Source: Panorpa germanica
Lineage: Eukaryota > Arthropoda > Insecta > Mecoptera > Panorpidae
Reading direction: 5' to 3'
DNA length: 64,000 nucleotides
Assembly: GCA_963678705.1 (NCBI GenBank)
Contig: OY783203.1
Coordinates: 30,610,535 to 30,674,534 of the forward strand
Positions within the stretch are counted from its first letter, which is position 1, and every line of letters begins with the position of its first letter. Both the position numbers and the translations under genes were made by a program. Shown here in pieces: positions 12,321-24,839 of this stretch. Under the pieces are notes generated by a model that saw only the letters and a list, made by a program, of their open reading frames with translations, did no database searches and was not told the DNA's origin.

Positions 12321-12805
12321 ATGCTAAACAATGAAGCAGTGATACTTATCTCAATTTCATAAATTTAATTTTATTTAAAGAAATATTTTTATGATTTATA
12401 ATAAAATAAGAAAGGATTATTATTAAAGGTATTAAATCATTTCATACAATGGTATCGGAAATAGTAATCAATAGTTATTGTTAGCAATATCAATAGCTTT
12501 TACATTTTACGCTAATTATGTTTGCTTCAATTGCTCACATCATGCGAAAGCAGAACTTTTTAAAGTGCTCAACTGTGCGAGGCACTGCTGTAGTTGACCA
12601 TTCTTTCATCCGCAATTATGGACTCTCGTGCCGTAATTGGAAAACACACATAGTTTTCAAGAATAGGAAAATTTCAAGATGGCGGTCGAGTAGGGGTGCT
12701 CTCTACCTCAAAAATTGAAATTCAAATTCAGGTTTCACTCCTTTACAGGATGGAAGCTGCTGCTTTCTCAAAATGCAAGGCTTGATAACAGATTTTCCCG
12801 ACTAA

Positions 12806-13353
12806 GGCCCGGTTTTATGGTTCGTCTTACTACCGAACTAAATAGCTAACCCTCGAATTAAACGAAAAATGTGAAGTAAGTAAAATCGCGGAGTAAGATA
12901 TCCCGTCATAAATCAAGGTTTAAATATGATAACCCGGAATAAGTGTGCAACAGAGATAAAATATCATGCTATCTCAGCCAGTTTAGCTATCATTATTACA
13001 AAATTTTAGGTTATAATATTAAATTAAATTGTTTATTATGAATTTTGTGAGTGACCATAATCAATTATCAATAACAGATGATGAGGAAGATCAGCTATTA
13101 TACAAATATAGTACTAAGTTGAGAAATCCGTCATTTTTAAAATGTTTTAAAACAATAATTAAACTGAATCTGGCATTATATGGGTTTACAACTGTAAAAA
13201 ATATTCGAATTTCATAAAATATGGTTTACGTCTCTACTAACTAACACGGAATTAAATTTGAATGATAAAACCCGCTACAAAAATAAGTACCGAACTAAAC
13301 TAACTCCGGGTTTCATAATCCCCGAAGTAAATAAAAAACCATAAAACCGGCCC
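12806..13353. mobile_element. Harbinger-like element, 548 bp
   Basis: Ends GGCCCGGTTTTATGGTT and AACCATAAAACCGGCCC, with TAA on both sides (12803-12805, 13354-13356). It contains a 62-codon frame (13029-13217; acidic start NFVSDHNQLSITDDEEDQLL) that could be a remnant of an encoded protein; I cannot assign it to the Harbinger transposase or its partner. Confidence 0.78.
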
Positions 13354-13356
13354 TAA

Positions 13357-14067
13357 AAAGCACGTAATATTTTTTGTTTTTAATTCAGATTGAAATCAGA
13401 TTTTTAAAATCTCAAATCACTGTTGATATACGAGTATATCATTTCTACGTTCGCCTATGGCTGTAGTAGGGGAAAAAGACATTACGGGATTAATGCAGGC
13501 AATATACTCGTATTTTCATTGCGCACTCATTATAACAATATCAATCTAATACAATAATAGATTAACATGGTGTATACTCGTCCAAGTATACAATCCATAA
13601 ACCCACCATATGTTTTAATGTAACTGTCGTAATCTACAGTTGTTTATTATTGGAAATTACTTGGCTTCTATTAATGGAAAATGACTGTAATAAATAAATA
13701 AATTAATTAATGCATTAATATCAAATGTATGACATTGCTTTTCTTTAAATATACATATGGTATATGAAAAATATTATGTGTATAAAAATATTATTTGATC
13801 TGCCAAGAATGTTAAGCTAGGTTAAAAATAAAATAATGTTTTTCTGTTATTAATAAAAAATATTTTATCATATTTCATATTTTATTGATTTATATTAGTG
13901 GATAATTCGATCTTCGATCTCTTCACTAGGTCTGTTAATAGGCGCGACATGTAGCCATGTATGTGAATTACACCGCTGTCTAATAAATCTCTTTACATTT
14001 AAAATATGACAGTCCAGTAAAATATCCATCTCCGGACAATTTTATTTATGCGACTCCACAGTTCCGC
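13357..14067. other. AT-rich stretch with a minus-strand SINE scrap
   Basis: About 13945-14000 carries GTAGCCATGTATGTGAATTA followed by CACCGCTGTCTAATAA, the reverse complement of the SINE core. No gene was seen. Confidence 0.4.
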
Positions 14068-14075
14068 TTTTAAAT

Positions 14076-14513
14076 CAGGGTACCCTCACTTAGTGTACAA
14101 TTCATCAATGTCGCTTTAGGCGCCATTTTTGGAATAGTGAACTAAGATGCTCGGCGACTCAATGTCGCTTTAGGCGCCATAAGTCGCCATTTTTGGAATA
14201 GTGAACTAAGATTAAAACATAATATTTTTGTATAGTACTAAACAAATGCAAATAATTGTATACAAAGTGATACAAAGCATAACACAAAATAAAACTACAA
14301 TATTAATATATATTTATGTATATATATATAAATATTATGTTTTAATATGTGGTATCACTGAACCGCACTGAACTTTAGCTCAGTGCACTCCCTTCACCCT
14401 TCATTCCCTTCAAATGTTGAGGCGCCGAGCATCTTAGTTCACTATTCCAAAAATGGCGACTTATGGCGCCTAAAGTGACATTGATGAATTGTACACTAAG
14501 TGAGGGTACCCTG
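14076..14513. mobile_element. Foldback hAT-type MITE, 438 bp
   Basis: Ends CAGGGTACCCTCACTTAGTG and CACTAAGTGAGGGTACCCTG, flanked by the perfect 8-bp duplication TTTTAAAT (14068-14075, 14514-14521). The arms are complementary for roughly 100 bases. The left arm carries the block CAATGTCGCTTTAGGCGCCA twice, the right arm once. Non-coding. Confidence 0.9.
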
Positions 14514-14521
14514 TTTTAAAT

Positions 14522-14970
14522 ATAGGCTTCTATTTTTTTAGCTCTCACAAAGATTCTTGAGAAAAGTTTCACATATTAATAAAAAAAGCAGTATGTTTTG
14601 GAGGGGTGGGGGGGGGGTTTACCTGTGCACCAAAACTTGTGCCTAGTGGCCTACAAGCAAACCCGATCCTAAAAGCAAAATAAAATACTAAGACATTTTG
14701 TGCAGTATATTATAGAAAAAGAAAATGCGTACCCTCTAAACATAGTTCTGTATATCTACTTAATAAGTAATAATATGTGACGCATTTTATTGCTTTTTGA
14801 AAAAAAAAACTATCCTTTGCGCATTAGCATACCCATAAAACTTCTTAAGAACATCACGTAAACAATTTTACCTAATATACAACGCTTTGTGTTCTATTTT
14901 ACATTCCGATTTTTAATGTAATAGAAATGTAACTATTTTTGTACTCCGTGTAGAGGGCGGTCTTATTCCA
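14522..14970. other. No gene; one G-run
   Basis: Contains a run of G at about 14605-14619. Otherwise unassigned. Confidence 0.4.
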
Positions 14971-15601
14971 CAATGGGCTTGTGTCCTCATTTTTTAGTGG
15001 TCGATTTTCCAATTGTTGATTGAAATTGATGTTAATAAATGTATATTGGCGTGTCTATTTTATTAAATATCTAAATATTGACGGAGATATAGCAATTAAA
15101 AATTTGAATTGTAGTTTTAGCGCTAGAAATGGTCGGCCATATTTGTATGACGTGAAATGCATTTTAACGTTAGTTATTTGTTGAGTAGGTCAGTGCTGTG
15201 GTAATGTTCTGTAGCTGTTGGTAGTCAAATAATCAAGTCAAGTCAAATAATAATAAGTTTTTATTTTATTTAACCCTGCTAAGGCAGACATAATATTAGA
15301 ATTTTATTGTTCCTTGAAATAGCTGTAAATAATATTTGATATTTTGATATATAAATACATATAGCAGAGATTTATGAGCTGTAAGGTTGGTAACGCTTGT
15401 GATGTCACATGCTCTTGGAATGTGTACAACGTTGAATCCCTTTAATAATTAAAGAGAGGAGATGACTTTTTTAATTGTTAATATCTCTTAACATATAAGG
15501 AGTTATTACAAATTTATTGAACATTTGAGGTTCTAGTAACCCACTTTATCAATATATAGTACACTTTTATAGAAATTAAGACATAGGACACAAGCCCATT
15601 G
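14971..15601. mobile_element. MITE with CAATGGGCTTGTGTCC ends
   Basis: Left end CAATGGGCTTGTGTCC and right end GGACACAAGCCCATTG are perfect inverts. Partial copies of the right half lie at 24840-25052 (same strand) and about 35345-35425 (opposite strand). I could not see a target duplication, so the superfamily is open. Confidence 0.65.
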
Positions 15602-15835
15602 GAAGTTAAGCCCCCACTCCCCCACCCCTCAGCTATTTGTAATACTAGATAGAAAATATTTAGCGTAAGGGATAAAGGCCGACCATAGTTGATAATTGAT
15701 GTTGGTTGCATTATTGTAACTTGTATAGGACCCAATAAATGTCATTTAAGATAGTTTTAAAGTCAATTGTGGTCCGCGTAAAAGCTATGAAAGGGTCACT
15801 CTTCACCATCAATGTTTGTACGGCACTAGTCTTAA

Positions 15836-16006
15836 GCGGGGTTCTCACGATGCGATTTTAGTCGTTCAGTACTGGCGTATTCATACAAAAGTTGAATACT
15901 ACCTGAATCTGCTTTAGTACATTCATGAAATGCATGTCTTTAAATCTGTTTCAGGTAATATTCAACTTTTGTATGATCGACTAAAATCGAACCGTGAGAA
16001 CCCCGC
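15836..16006. mobile_element. TTAA-flanked MITE, 171 bp
   Basis: Inverted ends GCGGGGTTCTCACG and CGTGAGAACCCCGC, extending into matching TTTTAGTCG / CGACTAAAA arms. TTAA sits at both borders (15832-15835 and 16007-16010), as for piggyBac- or Kolobok-type elements. Confidence 0.75.
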
Positions 16007-16010
16007 TTAA

Positions 16011-16699
16011 GGGGTTACATGGGTTTCGTCGGGTAAAAAAAGGCCTATTTTCAATATTTTTTTTTCTATGTAAAAAATTATTTATTTAATTCATACACAT
16101 ATTTAAAGAATAATTTCTGAAATTTTCAAAAAAAAAAAATTGAAACTCCTCCATTGTGACGTCATTTCCGGTAACCCCTCGAAAAAAGGTGCGTCCGCGT
16201 TGTCAGCATAACTCCTGACAGGATCATCAAAAATGAAAAAACAAAAATAGGTGTTTTAGTTAAGACCATAAACTCGTGCTTGAACGAAGGAAAGAAAAAA
16301 AAAGTAAAAACTAGAATTTTGGCACATTTTTCCAAAAAAATGAAAATTTCGGTCAAATTTGCTTGACATTTTGTTTTTTTAAAATAGTTGTAATTGAAAA
16401 AAAAAAAATCCTTCGCCCAAGCACGAGTAAATTGTATCTCGAACACCTGTGTAAAATTTCATCAAGATCGGTTGAGTAGTTTTCGAGAACATTTGACAAC
16501 CGACTTTGAAAACACGGTTCCCAGAAAAACGCATTTAAAGTTTTGAGTAACAATAAAACTGACTTCGAGCGCACACCTTCCAAAGGCTGTATCTCCGAAA
16601 CTATTATTCGGATCGACTTGAAAATTTAGGATAATATTCTTGAGATGTTGTAGAAATTAATAAAATCGATTTTTTGAACCCACGAAACCCATGTAACCC
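16011..16699. mobile_element. Second TTAA-type element abutting the first
   Basis: Ends GGGGTTACATGGGTTTCGT and ACGAAACCCATGTAACCCC. TTAA at left (16007-16010) is shared with the preceding MITE; the right border reads TTGA (16700-16703), one base off TTAA. Frames inside are AT-rich shadows. Non-autonomous. Confidence 0.68.
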
Positions 16700-16703
16700 C
16701 TTG

Positions 16704-18020
16704 AGATCTATAACTGAATAAAATGTTTCTAACATCTGTAAGAACATATAAGCAGTTGCTTGGTTTAGCGGCCGTAGTGGGCCGTACTATAGTACCGCTG
16801 CTGGATTATATCAATATCGACTTAAGCAAAAGCCACGAGAATGTTATTGCAAAGATTTATTTATTATCTATTGAAAGTCTGCTACTGTCCCTGCCACACT
16901 CCACAGAAAAAATAAATATTTAATTATATTCATGTCATCATGACGGGAAATTACAGATGCAGATGCTTGTGGTTTTGATAAGTTTGCTAAGTTGTGTAAT
17001 ATGTATATATTACTTTTGTATAAATAGCTACACACACAAGCAGATATATATATAAGTGTGGGTGTGTTTTATCGGTGTTTCGTTTTTAACAGGGGTTAAA
17101 AACCTGAGCAATTATTTCTTTTTATAACAAAATTTATATCACTGTTTTGTTGTAAAAGTGTAGTTTAAGGAAATACCTTTTCTGAATTTGGTTGGGTTTG
17201 GTTTTAGTAAGTGAAATGGCACAGGTTACATTTTTACACACTTATATTACACACAATTAAAATAACAGAATACAAATTAGATTACAAAAGGTAATTATTC
17301 TTAACTTATGGTTGCTCTTATTTTGTTGTTTGGCTGTTGCTGGTTTGAGAGCCGTATTAAGAGTGATTTAACCAGCAACAGAACGTTCAAACCTTTTTAA
17401 TACGAGTATAAAACAAAAAGAGCAAATCTAAATAATATTTAATAACAATACATAAAGGAAATGAATGAATAATCAAAAATAATATATATGTTTCATTTAA
17501 ACTAAAAAATACAAAATATATGAAATTAGGGAGAGATTTTGTTTTACCAATCACTTTTAATTAATCATCGAATTGGCAGATTTCCGTAGAATTTTTCTTG
17601 GTTTGGAATAGTAAACTATACTCAAGTACAATAGACAGCAGAAAAACTGCCTTAAAATCATCTTTAAAGGTAAATACAGAGCAACACTCGTTTTGTAAGA
17701 GCAGTTTCATAACTGTGAAAAAGTGACATTTTTTCTTGTGCAATGGCTATATATGGCAAAATATAAATTTTTTTAATTACTTTATTGTACCGCTTTTATC
17801 TACCCAGTATGATATAGTATAAAATAAATAAGCGTTGTGTAGCGTACAGCATGAAAAAGTATCCTATGAAATGTATGGAATATTTCTCCTAAAGGTCTTT
17901 CTCGTACAAGCCATGGACACTTGAAACATGGATATTAGACAAGTGTATCTATAATATGTAATTTGTGAACATTTATAAGTTATTTGAGTATTAAATCAGA
18001 TTGAGGGTAGACTTATACAT
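16704..18020. other. No gene recognised; one imperfect hairpin
   Basis: At 17333-17378, TTGCTGGTTT and AACCAGCAAC form inverted arms about 25 bases apart, possibly a tiny MITE remnant. The rest is unassigned. Confidence 0.4.
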
Positions 18021-18023
18021 ATG

Positions 18024-18560
18024 CAGTAGTTCCTCGTGTTACGAACTTAATTCATTCTTTGACTACGTTCGTTACTCAAAACGTTCGTAACCCTAAACAG
18101 ATTTTCCCATTTAAATTAATGTAAATTCAATTAATCCGTTTGCTCCCCACAGAAGCATTACTTGTATTTAGCGTTTTCGTCATTAAATCACCGTGCTAAA
18201 ATAAAGCCTTCTCGCATATTATTAGGGCCTCGCTAACACTATCTTCAGCAAAGTGTTTTTCATTCATCAAAACTAACAATAATTTTTCTACGTCTTCTAA
18301 CACTTGAGATCTTTGCTTCAATTATTTACTCACTCCTATAGCTATATCAACCGTCTTTAGCGCATTTTTTTTTTTTTTAGATAAGTACATTTCTTTAAGA
18401 TAGTACAGATTGTTGATTTAGCCATGTCATGCTGTTTCGCCACATCAGAAGCACGAACACCAGCAATACTGAAACATCGCAGCGATGCTGAAATATTGCG
18501 GCGGCGGCAAATTCATGTTTGTGAATTCGTATCTCGAACCATTGTGTACAACTCAAATTA
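18024..18560 (-). pseudogene. Tigger/pogo-like transposon fragment
   Basis: The left border CAGTAGTTCCTCGTGTTACG resembles Tigger ends. On the minus strand about 18380-18480 reads VRASDVAKQHDMAKSTICTI then LKKC, the helix-turn-helix typical of the CENP-B/pogo DNA-binding domain. The D-rich catalytic domain is absent. A plain DNA-transposon relic. Confidence 0.65.
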
Positions 18561-18959
18561 ATTTTTTTTTCGGAAATGTTTGTACCACTGTAACTGTATA
18601 CTCAAGTCAAATTTCCACTTCCCGAGGTTGTTTAACTAATGAACTAGACAATAATCTATAAAACTGCTTTTAATATTGATTTAAAAACATTCATTTCATC
18701 TAAAGTTACTGTGTTTTTGTTTCGGTTTTAATCCCTACTTTTAAGTGGGTTTTTGTATGCTCCAATTTATTAGAAAAATGTGTACAGTAACTTTGTGATG
18801 CTTTATACAGTATGGTAATCCTAATCTCTCAATATGCCAACAACGTTCATTATTAGTATACTCGTAGTTTGTCTAAATTCAATCCCTAAATCCTTTGTTA
18901 GTAAACATTGTTTAATATTCTGTTTTATATAAAAGGTACTTTGTATCGCAAAGGACCAA

Positions 18960-19560
18960 GTTGTTGACCAAAAGGTTTTTCAGTCTATTAAATTTATGAG
19001 AACTTTATAAAGTGTATAATCCCATTTTCTATTAGAAAAATAGTACTGTAACAAAGGAAATCGAAGATAACGGAGGAAGCGAAGATAGAGAAAAGGAGGG
19101 AGGAAAAAGAAGGAATAGCAGAGTAGAAACAGGAGAGAGAGAAGCAGTAGGGGTTTCAATTTATATGTTTTGTTTTTATTTTTGTTTTTGGAAGGAGTGA
19201 GAATGTTTAGATATAAGTAACATTTCAATTTTTTTTTAAATTTATTTCTATTAATGCACATCATATTAAGTTTATTGTGTCAAAATTTGAAGTAGATTGG
19301 AGTAAAACTGTCCGAGATATAGAGTTTTAAGTTTTTACCTCTCTGGTTTTTCTCACACTTAGGTTTTTCAGAGTCGGTGTCCTCTCTAGGTCAAAATCTA
19401 TTACACCGATCCTTTTGAAATTTTGCACACTCTTTCTTTACATAAATGCTGAGGTAGCACTGTCGAGTTTTTTTTTTAACTTTAACGTAAATAAGAAAGT
19501 TTCTGATTTTTTTCATGAAAAATCAGTATTTTGACTTCTAAGTGCTGTAAAAAATTGAAA
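18960..19560 (-). repeat. Dispersed repeat paired with 35880-36230
   Basis: The block from about 19255 (ATATTAAGTTTATTGTGTCA, then GTAGATTGGAGTAAAACTGT) is the reverse complement of 36025-36090. Purine-rich tracts lie to the left. Class unknown; related wording occurs near 16600. Confidence 0.5.
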
Positions 19561-20622
19561 AATCAATAAAAAAGAAACACGACAGGGCTACCTGCATAAA
19601 CTTATCAACTAATGAAATCATTTTGGGTTTTTTGATTTCAAATAATCCATTGATGAGTTATGAGAGACAACGCAATGAAACTTTTTTTTGTGACGTCAGC
19701 GGAGATTTGCTGTCAATGCCTCGTTTCTTAATATTTATTTATGAAAATTTCACAAAGTATTCTTTAAATGTTATTTTATCATGTAGTAATTATAGGAATA
19801 ATTTTATATTATCTGTGTCGTCAAAAAACATTTTCGAAAATATGTTATACAAAAAGTATCTATTTGACCTATTCCGCGATATTCCTTTTCGCAGTGCAGC
19901 CTTAGTCTAAGAAAGAGGCGTCTAAAGCATTTTTTACAGTGTGTACGAATAATTGATTTTATGTACAGAAAGGCGACAGTAAGACTTCATAATATAATGT
20001 TGATTTTACTGTTATACTAATATATTTAGTTCTCATTTTTTGTAATTTTATCTATTTTATAGTTCGTCGGACTATACTACTCGGACATAAAATCATATTA
20101 TCATATACATATTTTGAGCGACAAAAAAATAATAAAAATTGAGTAACGATATTTTAATAGAATTTTCAGTAATAAAGTCAATGGTATAATTCATTTTAAT
20201 ATTTTCCTACAATTCATGTGATGTTCAATATACTCGTAAGTATGTAATGCACAATGTTTCCGTTCACAAAAGTAGACTTCTGGGATAATAAAATATTGAA
20301 ATTTGCAAACAATATAATATAGAGTCGGAATATTATAGAAAATGTGGCACAGTGACCTATATACTCGTAAGCAATGAATTATTTCGCTAACTCGTACACA
20401 TAACAAACAGGACCTGAAATAGTTTCAATGCCCTCACAAAACTATGGATCACATCGCAGCATTTGAATCGAACATGTAGCTCTGGTTGCAATATAGGTCA
20501 GTAACCCAGATGGTTTCCATAGCAACTTGCTTTTGCAACCCTATAACCTCATAACCCCTACACGGGAGATGCTGTCGGCAAACTTTCTCTGTGTACACTG
20601 TACAGTCACCCCTTGTGATGTC
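19561..20622. other. No gene recognised
   Basis: AT-rich. A 95-codon frame at 19623-19910 has no recognisable domain and is not called. Confidence 0.4.
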
Positions 20623-20630
20623 ATACAGAC

Positions 20631-21779
20631 CAGTGGTTCTTTACCGCTAGTCTGCGGACCGATGGCAATGGCGGGGGCGACAACTCATTTCTTCAACTAG
20701 CCCCAAAGAAATACATCAGTCGATGTCAAATTGGGCCTATTATTGGTTAAACGACATCTAAACGTAAGCGTTCAGTACTAACATTGACTTTATCGCATTT
20801 ATTGTTCAAACATGTAAGAGTGGTAAGGCTGGGAGGGGAGGGGGGGGGGGGGGGTTGAAGTATTCGCACGATCATGCCAGCTACTTCTATTTAGTTTTTC
20901 TGTTATTATGGCAGATCTTTTTTAATGTCTGCCCCACTCTCATGTCCTCTTCAATATCCAGATTTGTACCATCGCAGCAACTAAAATTATAATAGTCAAC
21001 TATAGCTATATTGACTGTTTTTGAAAATGAAATTAGACCTAGTTTGCACTCTTATTATATTATCACTCTAATACTATATATATAATCTAATAGTAATGGG
21101 TTTAGAATACTGAGATTTTCGCCAACTTGGGAAAAAATTTCTAGTCACACTAATTTCATGCTTACCCCCACTCCCCCTCCGTTATTGTCACATTTTTTTA
21201 GAGTTTTAAGAAGATATTACCATTACCTTTTGGTAGTTCTTATGAGAATTTTTCAGTTTTTACGGAAATTACCTTTTTTTTGTGACCGACCTTGCTTATA
21301 TAGTTTTAATTTTATGTGACGTCACAAAGTTTCTTATCCCCCTCCTCACCCCTCCTTTCGTATGACGTAATTAATGGATGGTCCTTTATCCTCTTGATGA
21401 TTGACGAAATATTTAAAAAAAATAAGATTTTTAGGCTGCAGAAAGTTTTACAAAGGTGTTTCCAAATTGAAATATTTCTTTACCACTACTGGTGTTAATG
21501 TATACAAGTGGATAAATATTCTAATGTTCTAATTGTACACTTTTTTATGGTACATTTTACATAGCTATTGTATTAACTGTGAAACTACAAGTAAATTGTG
21601 CATTACATCCAAGTAACTGCCAAGAAATGTTCTAAAGATTAATGATGTCAAGAAAATAGATCTCTTACATATATATATAAATGCTTTGTTTACCATATTA
21701 CATTTACATTTAAATCGTATTTAAATAATGATTTTTAATATCACCGAAGTCGCAAGTGTCAAAAGGTTGAAAACCACTG
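20631..21779. mobile_element. hAT-type element, 1149 bp, no transposase
   Basis: Begins CAGTGGTTCTTTACCGC and ends AAAAGGTTGAAAACCACTG, the classic hAT terminal motif. The 8-bp flanks ATACAGAC (20623-20630) and ATATAGAC (21780-21787) differ at one base. The interior has a G-run at about 20838-20854 and no transposase reading frame. Confidence 0.8.
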
Positions 21780-22098
21780 ATATAGACTATAATGGAATAG
21801 GAAGTATAAATGAAACGAATTTAGAAGACGAGGATCAGGAAATTCTATAAATGCAGATTCATTAAAATTGGATATTCATATTATTTAGTTACTGGTATAT
21901 AACACTTAGTAATCGAACCCCTTACTTATATCATTTGTTGTAATATACTGTGGAATGTTGTTGTTTGTTTTTAATTTGAATATTTATAATAGCGGATTAA
22001 TTGTAGATTGAGTTAATTATGATAATATTAATTACTAGCTTTGATGTGCATTATATAAATAGTGTAATTATGCATATCATGTATATAAACAAGCACAC

Positions 22099-22100
<2 letters not shown>

Positions 22101-22157
<57 letters not shown>
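22101..22157. repeat. (TA)n microsatellite
   Basis: About 28 uninterrupted TA units, followed by TTACTCATTTCTTGGGTACA, which resembles the sequence 3' of the other TA array at 37826-37854. Confidence 0.9.
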
Positions 22158-22160
<3 letters not shown>

Positions 22161-22599
22161 AATCAAATTACTCATTTCTTGGGTACAATGCTAGGCTATA
22201 ATTATAATGTTGCAATATTACCCAGAGTGTGTAATACTGTTAAAAAATAACTTGAAGAAAATCACCTATCTGACTGGGTCTCGGACCCAGATATTTATCT
22301 TCGCAAAATGTGACAAGGATGAGGGGGAGGGGGGCAAAATTGGAGGAAATTCATTTTGAGATACTTTTTTTGGAACTCTCAGGAAATTATATTTACAAAG
22401 AGACATCTACTTCATCTATAGGTTATGGCTAAAAGAGCCAATGTCATTTTTTCAAATGTCAATATTTCTTACAAACTTTCATCTCTGTCTCAAATGGGGA
22501 ATTTTGCCATTGGCCCTTTTACGTTCCAAGTCACAGATTTATATGCATACGTACAATATTCACGTGTTCAAAACTGTTATTAAAATTATCTAGAGGTTT

Positions 22600-22775
22600 T
22601 TTTAAATATTTATTTGAGTACATCAACTTTCGAATTTATAACCATTTGTAACACATAATTTATAATTTATAAATACAAGTATGGGTATTTAAAATACAGA
22701 GATTCAATTAGTTTTATTGATAAAGTAAATAAGGTTTTTTTAAACGTTCTCTGCTTTCAAATATCAGCTTATAGT
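22600..22775 (+). repeat. Local repeat pair, copy 1
   Basis: Shares with 23490-23680 the blocks TTTAAATATTTATTTGAGT, CATCAACTTT, TTATAAATACAAGTATGGGT and TCTGCTTTCAAATATCAGC. Same orientation, about 900 bases apart. Ends and class not determined. Confidence 0.55.
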
Positions 22776-23489
22776 CTTCAGGCTTCTGACTTTATTGGTC
22801 GGTTAAAAGCTAATGACCCTCCTTAAGTTCACTATTGAGTTCCTAAAGCCAAACAAAACTTAATGGAGTGAAAACACAACGCACAAAGACTCAGCAACAA
22901 CGAAAATGTTGAAGATCCGAGCGTCGCGACGCATCTGCTGAAAGGGTTAATTATTATAACCACTTTTACTTGAGATACCAAGGGGGCATATTCTTTGTTG
23001 ATTAATTGATTTACTAATAAGGGACGCAGTCCCTTGAAGGATGAACATTGAATATACATATACTGAAATAACATAACAGTATGTAAGATATATTCAAATC
23101 AGTTGAATTCAATTATCACACAAAATGGTTTCTTGAAAAATACTCACACGATATTATGTTATTAAGATAAGTAAACATTCATTGATAACTAAATAGTACA
23201 GCTGACAAACAACCAGAGAATCGCTGTTACTTGTGAAATCTTATAGCTACATAAAAACAATGTACTAGACATGTGTGCATAACGCCTCCTTACATAGATT
23301 TAGGCCTATAGTTCACATTGCTAATGAAGGGTATTCGAGTTATGAACAAAAATCTAAAAAAAATCACAAGAAATTCTCATAACTTCTTCAGTTTTTATCA
23401 CATAATTTTAATCGATTTTTTTTCTGGAGAATGGTGTTGTTAGACATTTGTGGTTCACAAATTCCTAAAAATCTCGACAAGTAGCTCTT

Positions 23490-23680
23490 CTTTAAATATT
23501 TATTTGAGTGCATCAACTTTGATAGTTATTAGTATTTAAAACAATATATACATTTGTAATACGAGTACATAACTTATAGTCTATAAATGCGAGTATGTGT
23601 ATTTTAAACACTGAAATTAATACGTTTTTTTTTTAGACTTTCTCTGCTTTCAAATATTAGCTTATAGTCTTCAGCTATAT
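23490..23680 (+). repeat. Local repeat pair, copy 2
   Basis: The second member of the pair described at 22600-22775: GCATCAACTTT, CTATAAATGCGAGTATGTGT, then TTCTCTGCTTTCAAATATTA and GCTTATAGTCTTCAG. Confidence 0.55.
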
Positions 23681-24159
23681 CAGTAATATTAGGGTAGGTT
23701 CATAATTCAGTGACATTTAAAAAAAAGCGCTTTTTTTCAATAAAAGATATATTTTTCTGCAAAAAAACGCCTTATTTATCAACGTAGTCTATTTTAAACT
23801 CTATACATTTAGTCCAACGTTTTTCAAATTATTTTTTCTTCCTTCTAAATAATAAGTTTGTTTCAGAGGTCATCCTCTTTGTTACACTCAAATTTCTTAC
23901 CGCTCAGCCATTTCTTAATATACAATACACAATAATATATTTATATTGGGGTCTTATAGTTTATAGCTACATCAAATACTTCATGGAATACACAACCAAC
24001 TGTTAGTAGTAAATGACTTACTAAATTTTAAATTAAAAATTGTGTAGCATTTGAGCCATCAGATGAACAATACAGTAGGATGAATACCAGCAATCTGTAT
24101 CACAAAAATTTGACAGACAATATTCCAAAACAATCCCAATCCAATTCAGATGACAATGA

Positions 24160-24429
24160 CGACACAGTGGGCGAGAGCATTGATGCTTGACGCCGACTGC
24201 TGTGTCTTCGGGTTCGATCCCCGGACCAGATATATATTTTCTGGGTTTGGTTATTATGAACTTATATTGATTATGGTCATACATAATCATACAGTTATTA
24301 GGCAGTGGTGTAGCCCCCCACATATATGAGGCCACGACACCATAAATACTGCCAACATTGAAGGAGGCCGTCGGTGATAGGACTCAGCATCGGAAATAGG
24401 CCGACGTTAAATAAATTAAATAAAAAAAA
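24160..24429 (+). repeat. tRNA-derived SINE, best copy
   Basis: A tRNA-like head with box A (GGGCGAGAGCATT) and box B (GGGTTCGATCCCCGG), then a core TTATTAGGCAGTGGTGTAGC and CACGACACCATAAATACTGC, then an A-rich tail (TTAAATAAATTAAATAAAA). A 14-bp duplication TCAGATGACAATGA flanks it on both sides (24146-24159, 24430-24443) without mismatch, so insertion was recent. Older copies are at 9125, 8895, 4553 and 45235. A reading frame across it is not a gene. Confidence 0.92.
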
Positions 24430-24839
24430 TCAGATGACAATGATGAAGTTTTTTTTGTCAAATATTTAGTAATTATAATTTTTAAATATAAAAGTATTTG
24501 TAAAGCGCTACCAATTTATATTCATACCAATAAAATATATTAAAAATATGAGTATTTTATTCGTTATTTAAAAAAAAGATATATATATGTATTGTATTTA
24601 TTTATTATTTAATAATTATGTTAAAACTATCTTCTTTGATAAAGATAACCACTAAGATGATCTCACTTAAATTAAAGAAAACACATCTAATCTTACTTTT
24701 ATTTTAATCAAATTTGAATTTGGCGCTATGAAGCATCGAAATTTATGTATTCATTTAATCTACCATATTTTTTGCAAATGTACCATAATTTTACGGTCTT
24801 GGTACTATAACTTTTTTTTCAGACCTGCCAACCCTGCAT

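Larger units (their letters stand above)
21788..24145. other. No gene; AT microsatellite and similar short blocks
   Basis: A pair of similar blocks at about 22600-22770 and 23490-23680 (TTTAAATATTTATTTGAGTA / ...GTGC, then TCTCTGCTTTCAAATAT) looks like two diverged copies of one repeat. A (TA)n array lies at 22101-22157. Confidence 0.45.

Noticed and set aside
16162-16583. Overlapping Phe-rich minus-strand frames
   Set aside because: They sit inside the TTAA-type element and arise from A-runs; no domain is visible.
24200-24225. tRNA gene suggested by a perfect box B
   Set aside because: There is no acceptor-stem pairing or complete cloverleaf, and the sequence continues into the SINE core with a target duplication around the whole unit.
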